Shown here piece after piece: positions 22,266-33,733 of a stretch of DNA of 64,000 nucleotides. Under the pieces are notes generated by a model. The model saw only the letters and a program-made list of their open reading frames with translations, was not told the origin of the DNA and did not search any database. Source of the DNA: Bidens hawaiensis (Eukaryota; Streptophyta; Magnoliopsida; Asterales; Asteraceae); assembly GCA_021521415.1 (NCBI GenBank), contig JAIQDT010000676.1, forward strand, positions 207,501 through 271,500. Reading direction: 5' to 3'. The number at the start of each line of letters is the position of its first letter. The first letter of the stretch is position 1. The position numbers were made by a program, and so were the translations under genes.

Positions 22266-24363
22266 TTACAACTCTTCTTCGTCTTCATTCTCGTCTTCAC
22301 CCTCGTCTTCGTTATCGGAAGAAACCCCGTCCTCCGCCTCCTCATCATGAATACGACGCTCTATTGGTATTTCGTCTTCAAAGTTCGCCTTGTGTTGTAC
22401 ATGATCCACCGCATCCAAATGGTCCTTTAGGCAAATGCAAACCTCTAGAGACTCGGGAGTTAGTTTTGTTCTTCGCATAGATAACACCCTCCCACTAAGA
22501 GAAAAAACCGATTCGGAAGCAACCGTTGAGGCTTGTACGGCAAGCAAATCACGAGCCATGGCGGATAGAATGGGAAATTCGTTTTGTTTACCTTTCCACC
22601 AAGCCAACAAATCAATATTGCGAATTTCGTCGACCGTTGCGCCCTCAACATAGTTTGCTCCACTATATCGACCAAGTTCGCTACTTGGTGTGTTTCCTCT
22701 TTGCCTCTTAGATGCCGATTCACGAATCCCATTCATCAAGTTTATAAGTGGGTCATTGCACGGCCTACTAGTTGTTGTTTTTTTCACAAAAGACGATCTC
22801 GTGCTTGGACCATACATTTGAAAATAATGGTCATAAAGGTCTTGAAGGTTTTTTTTTGAACTTGTCCTTCGCTTCCGTCGACAACTTCGGGTCAATCTCG
22901 TGCATACCTAAGTTGTCGAATATTTCCTCAATCGTTGTTTCAACCCCATTAACATTCCAATAGGGGTTTAATGCGGCGGCACAAGTAAAGACCGGCGGTA
23001 TGTTTTCAAAATATTTTATGAACTTTTCTTTCATCACCTCAACAATATTTTCGAAGAGTTTGTTCTTCTCCGCAAAGCTTTTAAAAACACAAGACATATA
23101 GTACAATTCTTGCAAAACCCAACAACTAGTAGGGTAATAGACTCCCGATAATTTTGTTGTTGACTTTTTGAACACGTCAAGATACTCCAACAAATAACCG
23201 ACTTGGACCCAAACACTTTCCGGAAACATATTGGCCTCGCGTTCTTCAACAAGATTGTTATGAAAAGCTTGTAAAGTTTGGCGTTGGGCAAAAGCACACT
23301 TTAACATATGACAAGTTGAGTTCCAACGGGTTGGAACGTCCCAATTCGGCCCCAAATGCTTTCTTTCAACCGACTTGCAATAGTTCTTATATTCAATATG
23401 TCTTCTTTTAACACTTTTGAAGACATCTTGTAACATAAGTCTAAAGTATTTTAAATCATCACAAATGTTTTCATTGTCAAGACCTATTTGAACAACCAAG
23501 TTGATGATATGTGCAACACATCGGACATGAAAAAAATCCCCGAAACAAGGTGGTGAATATTTAATGATAAATTTTTCAGCCGCCTTAGTATTGTTTGAAG
23601 CGTTGTCAAACAAAATCGAAAATATTTTATTTCTCAAGTTGTAAGTCGTTATAACTTCATCAAGTAATTCAAACAATTTTTCGGCGGTACGTGGGAACGG
23701 GAAGTTTTCAAAAGAGATGGTGCGTTTCATCAATTACCATGTCACCGGATCAACCCAATGAGCGGTGACACATATGTATGATTCGGGCAACCCGTGTGGT
23801 GCCGACCAAACATCGGTAGTTAAACTAACCATGGCTTCTAAAGAATGAAAAGACTCGATTAACTCTTTTTTAGCACACTCCCACAACCTGATACAATGAC
23901 GTCTTAAGGTAGTACGACTTACATGTGTGTATCTCGGTTGTAGAGTTTCGCGAATCAACGACGTCAACTCCGGGTCATCAAAGTGGTTAAACGGCAAACC
24001 TCGTTGAATAACGAACTTTGCCATTCTATCTTGAACTTGAGTCGTGTTGTAACGAAACAGTGTGCCATCTTTACCCAAGTCAATTTGATCGGTCGCGCCA
24101 ATCCCTTTCAACGCCTTGCAATATGGCTTCTCGATGTGCTTTCTCAAAGTAGAGTTGGAATCGTGCTTTAATATTGAACCACATAGTTTGCAACGAGCCT
24201 TTTGATAATCTTCGTCATCCACAATCAAATCCCAATTCTTCCATATGTCTTGGTTGCGGTTATGGTTGACTACCGTAACAACCCTTGGGTACTCCGTAAC
24301 AGGAACGGGGGCAACAAAAACACTCTTCTTAGCCTTCTTGTTAGTTTTTTTGATGGGTGCCAT
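22266..24363 (-). pseudogene. hAT transposase (RICESLEEPER/DAYSLEEPER-like), one stop and one frameshift
   Basis: About 700 residues from the ATG at 24363. N-terminal basic segment, then a BED finger (ARCKLCGSILKHDSNSTLRK), then an RNase-H-like core: LTTDVWSAPHG with the first catalytic Asp, ILFDNASNNTKA with the second, VRCVAHIINLVVQ and TRWNSTCHML. The C-terminal dimerisation domain has NIDLLAWWKGKQNEFPILS and ASTVASESVFSLSGRV, and the protein ends in an acidic tail. Breaks: an in-frame TAA at 23731-23733, and a frame change at the nine-base T run 22849-22857. With two small lesions it is a recent loss or, for the homopolymer, possibly a sequence error. It cuts and pastes DNA at the element ends. 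Confidence 0.93.
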
Positions 24364-24467
24364 AATAATATTTAGTTGGATGGTCGGGTAACGGAACGGG
24401 TTTGCTAAAGGAGTAGTATTTTAGTTTGTTTTTGAGTTTGGTGGTGAAATTAGTGGTGGAAAACAAG

Positions 24468-24477
24468 TTATATATAG
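24468..24477 (-). promoter_or_regulatory. TATA box of the hAT transposase gene
   Basis: Minus-strand CTATATATAA, about 105 bp upstream of the ATG at 24363. Confidence 0.55.
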
Positions 24478-24489
24478 GTTTGGGCATCA

Positions 24490-24662
24490 AAAACCGGTTC
24501 CAACGGCTATATTACCGTTGGAACCGGTTCCAACGGATCTATTGTCTCTCAAAAACCGGTTCCAACGGCTATATTACCGTTGGAACCGGTTCCAACGGCT
24601 AATTGGTGGCTAAAAAACCGGTTCCAACAGCTATATTACCGTTGGAACCGGTTCCAACGGCT
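24490..24662. repeat. Subterminal repeats of the hAT (transposase end)
   Basis: Three tandem units of about 60 bp, each containing AACCGGTTCCAACGGCTATA then TTACCGTTGGAACCGG, so each unit is itself an inverted repeat. The same words occur at the other end (21610-21662). Subterminal repeats are the usual transposase-binding sites of hAT elements. Confidence 0.85.
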
Positions 24663-24969
24663 ACTTTGACTTTTGTTTGACTCTTCAAAAAAAACCCGCC
24701 GGAACCGGTTTTTCCGGGTACGAACCGAACCGGTTATAATTAAGAACCGGGTAGGAACCGGGTTGGAACTGATACTAACATACAAATATGAGAACCGGGT
24801 ACGATTTTCGGGTACAAAAATACCCAAACCGGGTATTGTACCAACCGGGTTGGACCTGGAACCGGTTCCGGTTCGGTTCCGGAACCGGTTTTTTTTTTGC
24901 ACGTCTAAACCAGTTTATCACCCGAACCGGCATGGACCCAAACCGGTTTTGTACACCTCTATTTAGAAT

Positions 24970-26844
<1,875 letters not shown>

Positions 26845-27440
26845 ATCTTTTGATTTTAGTTTTTTGCTAGGAATTTTGTGTTTGATGGTGTTGACTCTTG
26901 ATATCTTTATATGCAAAATGAGGATTCGTGTATAATGTGGTGGAATCGTTTGGTTTTTGTTCAAATGCATGTGACAGTATGAAATTGTTGATGGAGTTTG
27001 GTATTTCTTTTACAGTTTTGTGGTCTTTGTAGTCTTTTTTGCTAGAGCTGATGTTTTCTGGTTATACCTTCATTTGTTGAATCTTTTTTTTTAATGATAT
27101 TTTGAACAGAATTCTATTGTTGAACTGTTATGATTTCGTCATAAGCTGATTTGGTCTATCCGGAAAAAAACGTCCCTCAACACAATTTGTGACGCATTTA
27201 GTGACAAATAATCTGGTAGATAAAATTGGCCATCATTTAACAGTTTGTGATAGATAATTTGGCATTAAATGTGATGATACTTTTAACTTGGCTGTAAAGA
27301 TGGCCACTGTAGTATAGTTTTTTTAGCCTTGCGTTGTTATGATCATGGTCGTAGTTTTTATGGTGTCACAGTAATGGTCATTTCACTAGCTTGATGTAAA
27401 GAATGTCTTTTTTTACATGGCGATTTTTGGTTAACTGTCT
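26845..27440 (+). other. RPL13A 3' UTR and intergenic sequence
   Basis: T-rich sequence after the stop with poly(A)-type signals such as AATGAGG/ATAATG but no clear single AATAAA. I see no gene. Confidence 0.4.
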
Positions 27441-27447
27441 TATTAAT

Positions 27448-28412
27448 ATATGGCCTTAAAAAAGCACCGCATGCATGGCATAGGGATACAGCCCATTCTT
27501 GTATGCACCAACTCTTCAATTTCGTACCGTCATGGAAATCAAATGACATGCTTACTAGTTTATGTAGGTGATATCATTCTCGCAACTTCTGATCTCGGGC
27601 TATTGAAGAACGTCATCACTATTCACAATAATTTGCCATGACATATGCTGGCAACTTACCAGTTTTTGAGCTTTACAGTTACTTAGAACAAAACCAGTTT
27701 AATTTTAATCTCAGGCTCAATATGCGCGTGACATCCATGACCTCTTGCAACCTTACACAATGCTCATGGATACGTCCTCTAAGCTTGGTGCAAATACCAT
27801 TGACTTGCTTCTTGACGGAACTTTCTACCAAAGTTTTGCTGGAGCACTTCAATCTCGCATTTACACTACCCGACATATCCTGTGCGGTTCAAGAAGTTTG
27901 TCTCTTCATGCATGCTCCATAAGAGCCGCATATAATTTTCAGGAATTATGTACTTTGGCATTGAATATTCGGACTTCGGCCTACGCATTATGACATCTCC
28001 GGTCACAATCTCATTGCATATTTTGAAGCAGACAAGGGTGGGTGCCCTGACTCACGTCGCTCCACCCCAGGTACTACGTTTATTTTGGGGATAACCTTTA
28101 TTTCTTGGTCTTCTAAACGTCAACACGCGATCTCCCGCTCCAGTCCCGAAGCCGAATACTGTGGGTAGCAAACGCTTTTGCTGAAACTAGTTGATCACGT
28201 AGCTTACTGCCGGAACTGCATGTCCATATTGGAAAGACCATTGTCGTTTACTATGAAAATGTATCGATTGTGTATCTCTTTAAGAATCCAGTTCAACATA
28301 AACGAATAAAACATGCCGAGATTGACATACACTTTGTCAGGGGAAATGTTCTCAATGGTGATATTCAGGTTCTCCATGTACCATCTACTTCTCACTATGT
28401 AGACATATTTTG
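27448..28412 (+). pseudogene. Copia RT/RNase H remnant
   Basis: Degraded plus-strand pol. The RT palm is recognisable as LLVYVGDIILATS (the usual YVDD is YVGD). Further on, RNase H and tail motifs remain: SRSRILWVANAFAETS-like text, VSIVYLFKNPVQHK and HAEIDIHFVRGNVLNGDIQ, then VPSTSHYVDIF. Many stops and shifts. No LTRs recognised. A hAT (28415-29500) is inserted directly at its end. Confidence 0.85.
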
Positions 28413-28414
28413 AA

Positions 28415-29500
28415 CGGTGGCGGATCCAGAATTATTTTTCGCAGGGGTTGGAAATTTTTTGGGTAAATTGTATATCGTTAAATATTAAAACATTTCAGTC
28501 CAATTTGGATTAGGTCCGGTCACCACATAATAATAACATATTTTAACGAGAAAAATATATTTAAAAGCTGGTTTAGACGGGTTAAGCTAATGATAACTTC
28601 ACGAGTAAACTGCTATTGTGACAACTTTGATTTCTCTCTTATAACTTATTCAGCCTAAAGTAAAAACTTATGGTGAATTAGCCTGTCGTTTAAGTTTCTA
28701 TTATATTTTCTTTTCTTATTATTTTACCTTCTTCACTTTTAACAAAAAAATAATTTTAATTAATTAAACAACTTATTTATCTTATAAAAAATTGTATGTT
28801 CTTCTATACTTTGTAAGCTAATTTATTTTATTTTCGTTTATTTAAATAAGTAATATCATCTATTCATTTTGCAACAAGTTTTGAAAATCCGTTTAAAAGT
28901 ATTCATATTTCTTAAGCTGCACATTAACAAAATTCATTCTAACACACATTAAATATTACAAGTTAATATGAAAAAAATTACCAGACGGAAAACATCAAAG
29001 CTATATATGCAACTACTGAATTACAGGAGCTAAAAAAAAAAAGAAACTAAATAAAAAAATAAAAAAATAAAAAAACCCACGTTCAAAGGAAAAGGAAAGA
29101 AAAAACAAAAAAATTAGACTTAAAATTACTATAAAAACTAAAAAGAAAGTTATAAAGTTTAATTCAATTGTATAAACCTATTATGAGCTTTTTCTGCACA
29201 CCTATGCTATATAGAAGCATAAAAGCCGTCTTTTTTCATTTTATATTATTATTTGTACATCTCTTAAACTCTTACCTTTCTTCCTTACTTAAAACCGTAA
29301 ACGTGCAACTCCGGCAAAACTAGCCTCACCAACTCTGAAGCTCTGTCACCTAATCTTCTAGTGTGGCTTTGTCAAAGATCTACAAGGGTCGTGTCAAAAT
29401 TTTACAGGGTCGGTCGGGATCTTAAAGCATATATTGTACTAATTATTATTTTCCACATGGGTCGGCCGACCCCTGTCCACTACACTTAGGTCCGCCCCTA
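28415..29500. mobile_element. Non-autonomous hAT element
   Basis: Perfect 8-bp TSD ATTTTGAA (28407-28414 and 29501-29508). Ends CGGTGGCGGATCCAG and TAGGTCCGCCCCTA are imperfect inverted repeats. AT-rich 1.1-kb interior without coding sequence, with A-rich tracts around 29030-29110. Confidence 0.9.
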
Positions 29501-29508
29501 ATTTTGAA

Positions 29509-30532
29509 GATATTAATCTTGTGGGCTATAGATAATTCTTGGTGAATTTATTGAGTTTTTTTTATATTTAATCAGGAATAAGATTTTTTTATTTTTATTA
29601 ATTTATCTGGTTTCCTAGGTTGAGTTTAGTTAGGAGCCTTGGTGAGCAAGTTAAAATTTTAGTATAAGTAGATGGTTAGAGGTATTCTAATTTGTGTGCT
29701 TTATTTTATGATAACAATAAGAGTCGAACAAGTTGTTCAATCTAGTGTTTGTGTGTTCGATCAAGGGTATGATTTCCAACATATTCATCAAGGGTCTGCC
29801 ACATCATTTGTTTCAAACATGTCGGACCAATTCTACCGTACGCCCTGCTCTCGCTTGAAATTCATAGGGTTATCATCAAAGAGATGTAGAGATATAATCA
29901 TTATAATTATCTTGTATTGTAGCATTATATCTCTCGACATATTATATGGATTTTGGGGTTATATCTAAATTAGAATTAGAATGGCAAACTAACCCGAACC
30001 CTACGAGTATGGGGTATAGGAATAGTTTCAAACAAATTCGCGAGTATCGGACTGGTACAGAATTAGGTGATACCCAACTTGATTACCCGAAACATAAACA
30101 CATGTTTACCTGAACCATACGCGCAAACATTTTCTTTATATTTATATTTACTTTTAGTTATCGATAATAGAATAATCTACGCATTAAGTAGTTTGTATTT
30201 TTTGTTTATAATTTTTAGTAATAAAGTTATATATTGTTAGAAGTTTACGTATTTGGGAATCACGAGTAATTTTTACCACCTAACATGCATACCTGATACT
30301 CAACTGGTAATTACGTACCCGATGAGTATCAGGCCAGGTTTGTGACATTATTTTACAATGTATGATAATGAGACCGAGATTATCAATACTTAACCCATTA
30401 CCATCTCTAATCTAGAGGGTTTACCCCTAATTGTAATTCAAAGAAAATACAACACCACAAACACTTTTAGTTACCGCTAGCCTAAAGAGCTTTGTTAAAC
30501 CTTAACAAATTTATAGAGACTTTTAGTTGGCA
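29509..30532. other. AT-rich region with a possible small hAT-like element
   Basis: The first part is probably the end of the Copia remnant. From about 29977 (TAGAATGGCAAACTAACCC) to 30409 (ending ACCATCTCTA) the ends are weak inverted repeats and ACCCGA/GGGTA words recur, as in hAT MITEs. No convincing TSD. No gene seen. Confidence 0.35.
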
Positions 30533-31089
30533 ATATTTGTGAGCGTATACATGTTATACTGTTATACGCTTCGAACATATACATAGTATATGTTATACAT
30601 TGTATATGTTAGGCTATATATATATATACATACATACTAGTAGGAGAGCCCGCGCGTTGCGACGGGTATCCCAACTGATGTTAGATTCACTTTTATTATG
30701 TATAAAGGAAAATGAAATGAAGTATATTTGGTTCATATGAGTCAATAAAAAAAAGGCAAACAAAATATATTAATACCAAGTCTACAACTTTAAAAAGTTC
30801 ACAAATTTTTTAATTTAAAAAAAACTTACAAATTAAAAGAAAAATGAAAGATAAAAGTTTACAAGTTAAAGTAACCCATACATTGGCATCCTTGCCAAAC
30901 ACATCATCATTAGACGACCAGAACGAATCTGTTTAATGTAGCATCAGTGACAAATGTCACACCCCTGATCGTAAGTGGCTTAAAAGAAAACGGTCAATGA
31001 TGATGGAATGCACTAACATATAATAAAGTAAATCTAGAAAAAAGGATGAGATGTGAAATAGGTGCGTATATTGAGCTTTAATCCTTTCA

Positions 31090-31514
31090 TGCACAGAAAG
31101 GAAAAGAGACGTACGAAACAAAAACGTTTGACTATTTCCAAGCGTAATCGAGGTGGCGAAAGCTCAATCAATCGTGCTTGCAGCCACGGTTATAATCCAT
31201 GGAGCCGTGTTTGTCACGGTTTGAGGATACGGGCCCGAGTTCCCACAAGAAGAAACCACCGTTATCCCACGAGCAACCGCAAGAATCGCACGAATGGATA
31301 ACGGGTCATCAACTTATGTAGAAAATGGTGGAGGCGTGCCAAAAGAAACAGAAAGCACATCCACGCCGTCATGGACAGAATCATTAATGCAGCAAGAATA
31401 TCAGCTGAGCTGCAACCACCCATGGCCCAACAAACCTTATATACAGCCAAATGAGATGACGGTGCACCACCTTGGGCTAACCCGTGGGCTTGCCCGAAGA
31501 AACAGGCAACTGCA
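31090..31514 (-). pseudogene. Captured fragment of a plant subtilisin-like serine protease (SBT)
   Basis: Minus-strand text matches the middle of the plant subtilase catalytic domain: GQAHGLAQGGAPSSHLAVYK, VCWAMGGCSSADILAA, then SVHDGVDVLSVSFG in another frame, DDPLSIRA, TVVSSCGNSGPYPQTV, TNTAPWIITVAASTID and ITLGNSQTF. Stops and at least one frameshift are present. The segments with the catalytic Asp, His and Ser are not included, so no activity is possible. Contiguous order without introns over about 430 bp fits capture of one exon. Confidence 0.88.
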
Positions 31515-32290
31515 TTAAGATAATAAGATGCCAAGTTTTACTATCTAAAGTCAAAAGATATTCAAATTTACAATCGATGATTTTCCTATATTAAATTCAA
31601 AATTATATATTGTAAATAACTAAATACACTCATTAGATAGAACAACTGCATTAAGATAATAAGATGCCAAGTTTTACTATCTAAAGTCAAAAGATAGTCA
31701 AATTTACTGAATTTTAAATTACCTATTAACACGTTTACCGGTTGCCATGTGAAAGCGAAGATAAGTACATGACCATCTCGGTTGCCACACCAAGAAATGT
31801 AAAAATCTCAACTTTGTTCATATAAAACTCATCATCATAGTCATGTCCTTTTTAATAACGTCAAACAAAACATCAGTAACATAACGCATGTAATTTGTAG
31901 AAAAAACCAAGTGTTGAAACACTGACCTTGAATTTGCGTAAGATGGGATCCCGGCCCCTGTATTGTTGCTGCAACTGAAATAGTAACAGAATAAATTTAA
32001 AAGTTAAAAGCAATAATGTTAAATGTGGCCCGAACATCCAAGATTAGATGCATGTAAGCTAGTTATTACCGGTTGCCATTCGATGACCGTCTTGGTTGCC
32101 ACACCAATGTAAATATCTCAACTTTGAATAAAACTCATCATCATAGCGTGTCCAACTTATTACTGTAGCTAATGCTTCACGGGTTATGTAAAAGTAGTTT
32201 ACCGAGTTGAGTTCCCGACTTCTCGGGTTATGTAAAAGCAGTTTATCGAGTTGAGTTCCCGACACACCGAGTGAGTCGAAGAACCCGAGA
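31510..32290. repeat. Internal duplications in the Helitron
   Basis: ACTGCATTAAGATAATAAGA and about 30 following bases recur at 31510 and 31645. A CGGTTGCCACACCAA segment recurs near 31780 and 32095. A 46-bp unit beginning CGGGTTATGTAAAAG is tandem at about 32178 and 32224. Confidence 0.75.
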
Positions 32291-33514
32291 AGTGATATCA
32301 TTTTGTTCGTTTCCTGCATCAGTGATCTTGTTTAACATTTGCAGTTCTAATTTATACGAGTTGTACAAAATTAGAATGAATAAATTTTAAAACAACATCA
32401 AGTCAATTAAGAAATAGATTTTAATTATGCGTTGCCACTAATGAACACATGCTATACGATTTTGTAACCAAAATTTTGAATATAAACAACTTCAAAACCC
32501 TAATGTGACTAACAAATTGATGGAGAGAGAGTACGTATGGGCCATGGAGGATGATTAATGAGGATTTATAGTAGTTGAAATCGAACTCGAGAACTAATTC
32601 TTGCTTGAGAAGTTGCTCATGACAACAAAATCTCAACCAAATCAAAAGAAGATAAAGAAACAAAGTCTATAGTCAGATGAAATCAATCAAACATAAGCTT
32701 AGCATACTAATACAAAATCCAATAGAAGAAAAGTAAGAAGAGAAGGTTCGATTTTGCCTCAGATAAATTCTTGTGTGTATGAGCAGTCATGGCACAACGA
32801 CGGGTCTGTGGATGAACAGTTAGGGCACAATGAGTTTTATAGGTATGAAACCGATCATAACTGAGCATTCAATTGAAACCGATCAATAATAATAACTGAA
32901 GATGAAGTGTCGTCGGAGAATTGAAGATGATTGAATAGGAGAACTGGCCGGAGAATTGAAGGCACAATTAATTCAACGACGCCTGAAGGTGAGAGAAAGG
33001 GATAGGTGAAAGGACCGTCTATCTCTTTTATAAGATAATAATATAGATAATATATATATATATATACACATATAGTTTGCTTGTTTTCATGTTTTATAAC
33101 TTTCATTCTGATTGAAATGAAATTTTCTTTCTTGGCCTCTTTTCTTCTTTTCTTTCCGTGTCATTATTCTTCAACAATTACATGGTATCAAAGCAAGGTT
33201 CTTAATCCTCCTCTTTGTTTCAATAGGTGTCTCTCGATTCACCGGTTTTCTCTTTTTCATCTGATCTTTTGATCATTCTCGTATTTGTTAGGGAATTGAT
33301 TGTTCCGTGATCAATTCGTTCATTTCATTCAATCTCTTTTGAGATTTTATCTCTTTTAAATACATTTTCATCATTTCAGAAGATTTGACCGTTCAAATCT
33401 TGTCAAATGTTCATAACATGTCATATTCTTGGTGTTGAACAGTTTGTCTAAGTGTTAGATAATTTCATCTTTTTTCTTACAGAAAAACTTGCAAAATGTC
33501 CATTTGTCACTTAT

Positions 33515-33690
33515 ACGCCGTGTATGTCTTCCCCGTATAAGTCTTTTATCCTTTGTCTCTCCGTATAAGTCCTTTTGACTTATATTCCGCATATCTTATT
33601 TTTTCTCTCCGTATAAGCTTGTTTCTCCGTATATCTCATCCGTGTAACTTATACTCCGTATACCTTATACGACACATAAGTTGTTCTTAT
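33515..33690. repeat. CCGTATAAGT repeats in the Copia leader
   Basis: CCGTATAAGTC or close variants occur about eight times between primer site and pol. TATACGG/CCGTATA words also mark the LTRs of the same element. Confidence 0.6.
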
Positions 33691-33733
33691 ACGCTTCTTA
33701 TTCTCTTGCGTTTGTTTCGTTTTGCTGTGTTAA

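Larger units (their letters stand above)
21377..24907. mobile_element. Two-gene hAT transposon with near-complete transposase
   Basis: Perfect 8-bp TSD AACCAGTT (21369-21376 and 24908-24915). Ends TAGAGGTGCACAAA and TTTTGCACGTCTA are imperfect inverted repeats. Two genes point inward: a small BED-finger gene (21785-22033, plus) and a transposase (22266-24363, minus), each with a TATA box about 90-110 bp before its start. Both ends carry repeats of GGAACCGGTTCCAACGG. The total of 3.5 kb is usual for an autonomous hAT. The transposase has one premature stop and one frameshift. Confidence 0.93.
21135..24961. mobile_element. Older hAT remnant hosting the autonomous-type hAT
   Basis: Left end TAGAGATGACCAAAG (from 21135) and right end TTTTGTACACCTCTA (to 24961) are imperfect inverted repeats. 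The flanks TATATAAT and TTTAGAAT agree at 6 of 8 positions. Removing the nested 21377-24907 element leaves only about 290 bp, so this was a MITE-sized element. Confidence 0.6.
30637..33047 (-). mobile_element. Helitron carrying a subtilase fragment, inserted in a Copia LTR
   Basis: Reading the minus strand: 5' end TCTATATTATTATC at 33047, 3' end with a stem CCCGTCGCAACGCGCGGG, then CTCTCCTA and terminal CTAG (30637-30640). Flanking bases are host A and T with no TSD, exactly as Helitrons insert, and the interrupted LTR of the host Copia gives the empty site. 2.4 kb; no Rep/helicase, so non-autonomous. Contains part of a serine-protease gene and internal duplications. Confidence 0.85.

Noticed and set aside
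27155..27310. GTGACAAAT / TTGTGACGC words that might mark a CACTA end
   Set aside because: No CACTA terminus and no inverted partner found nearby.
30645..30660. GC-rich GCCCGCGCGTTGCGACGGG as a promoter or CpG island
   Set aside because: It is the 3' terminal stem of the Helitron, 8 bases before the CTAG end.
33081..33272. Plus-strand frame starting MFSCFITFILIEMKF
   Set aside because: It spans the LTR end and primer-binding site of the Copia element; no signal of a gene.
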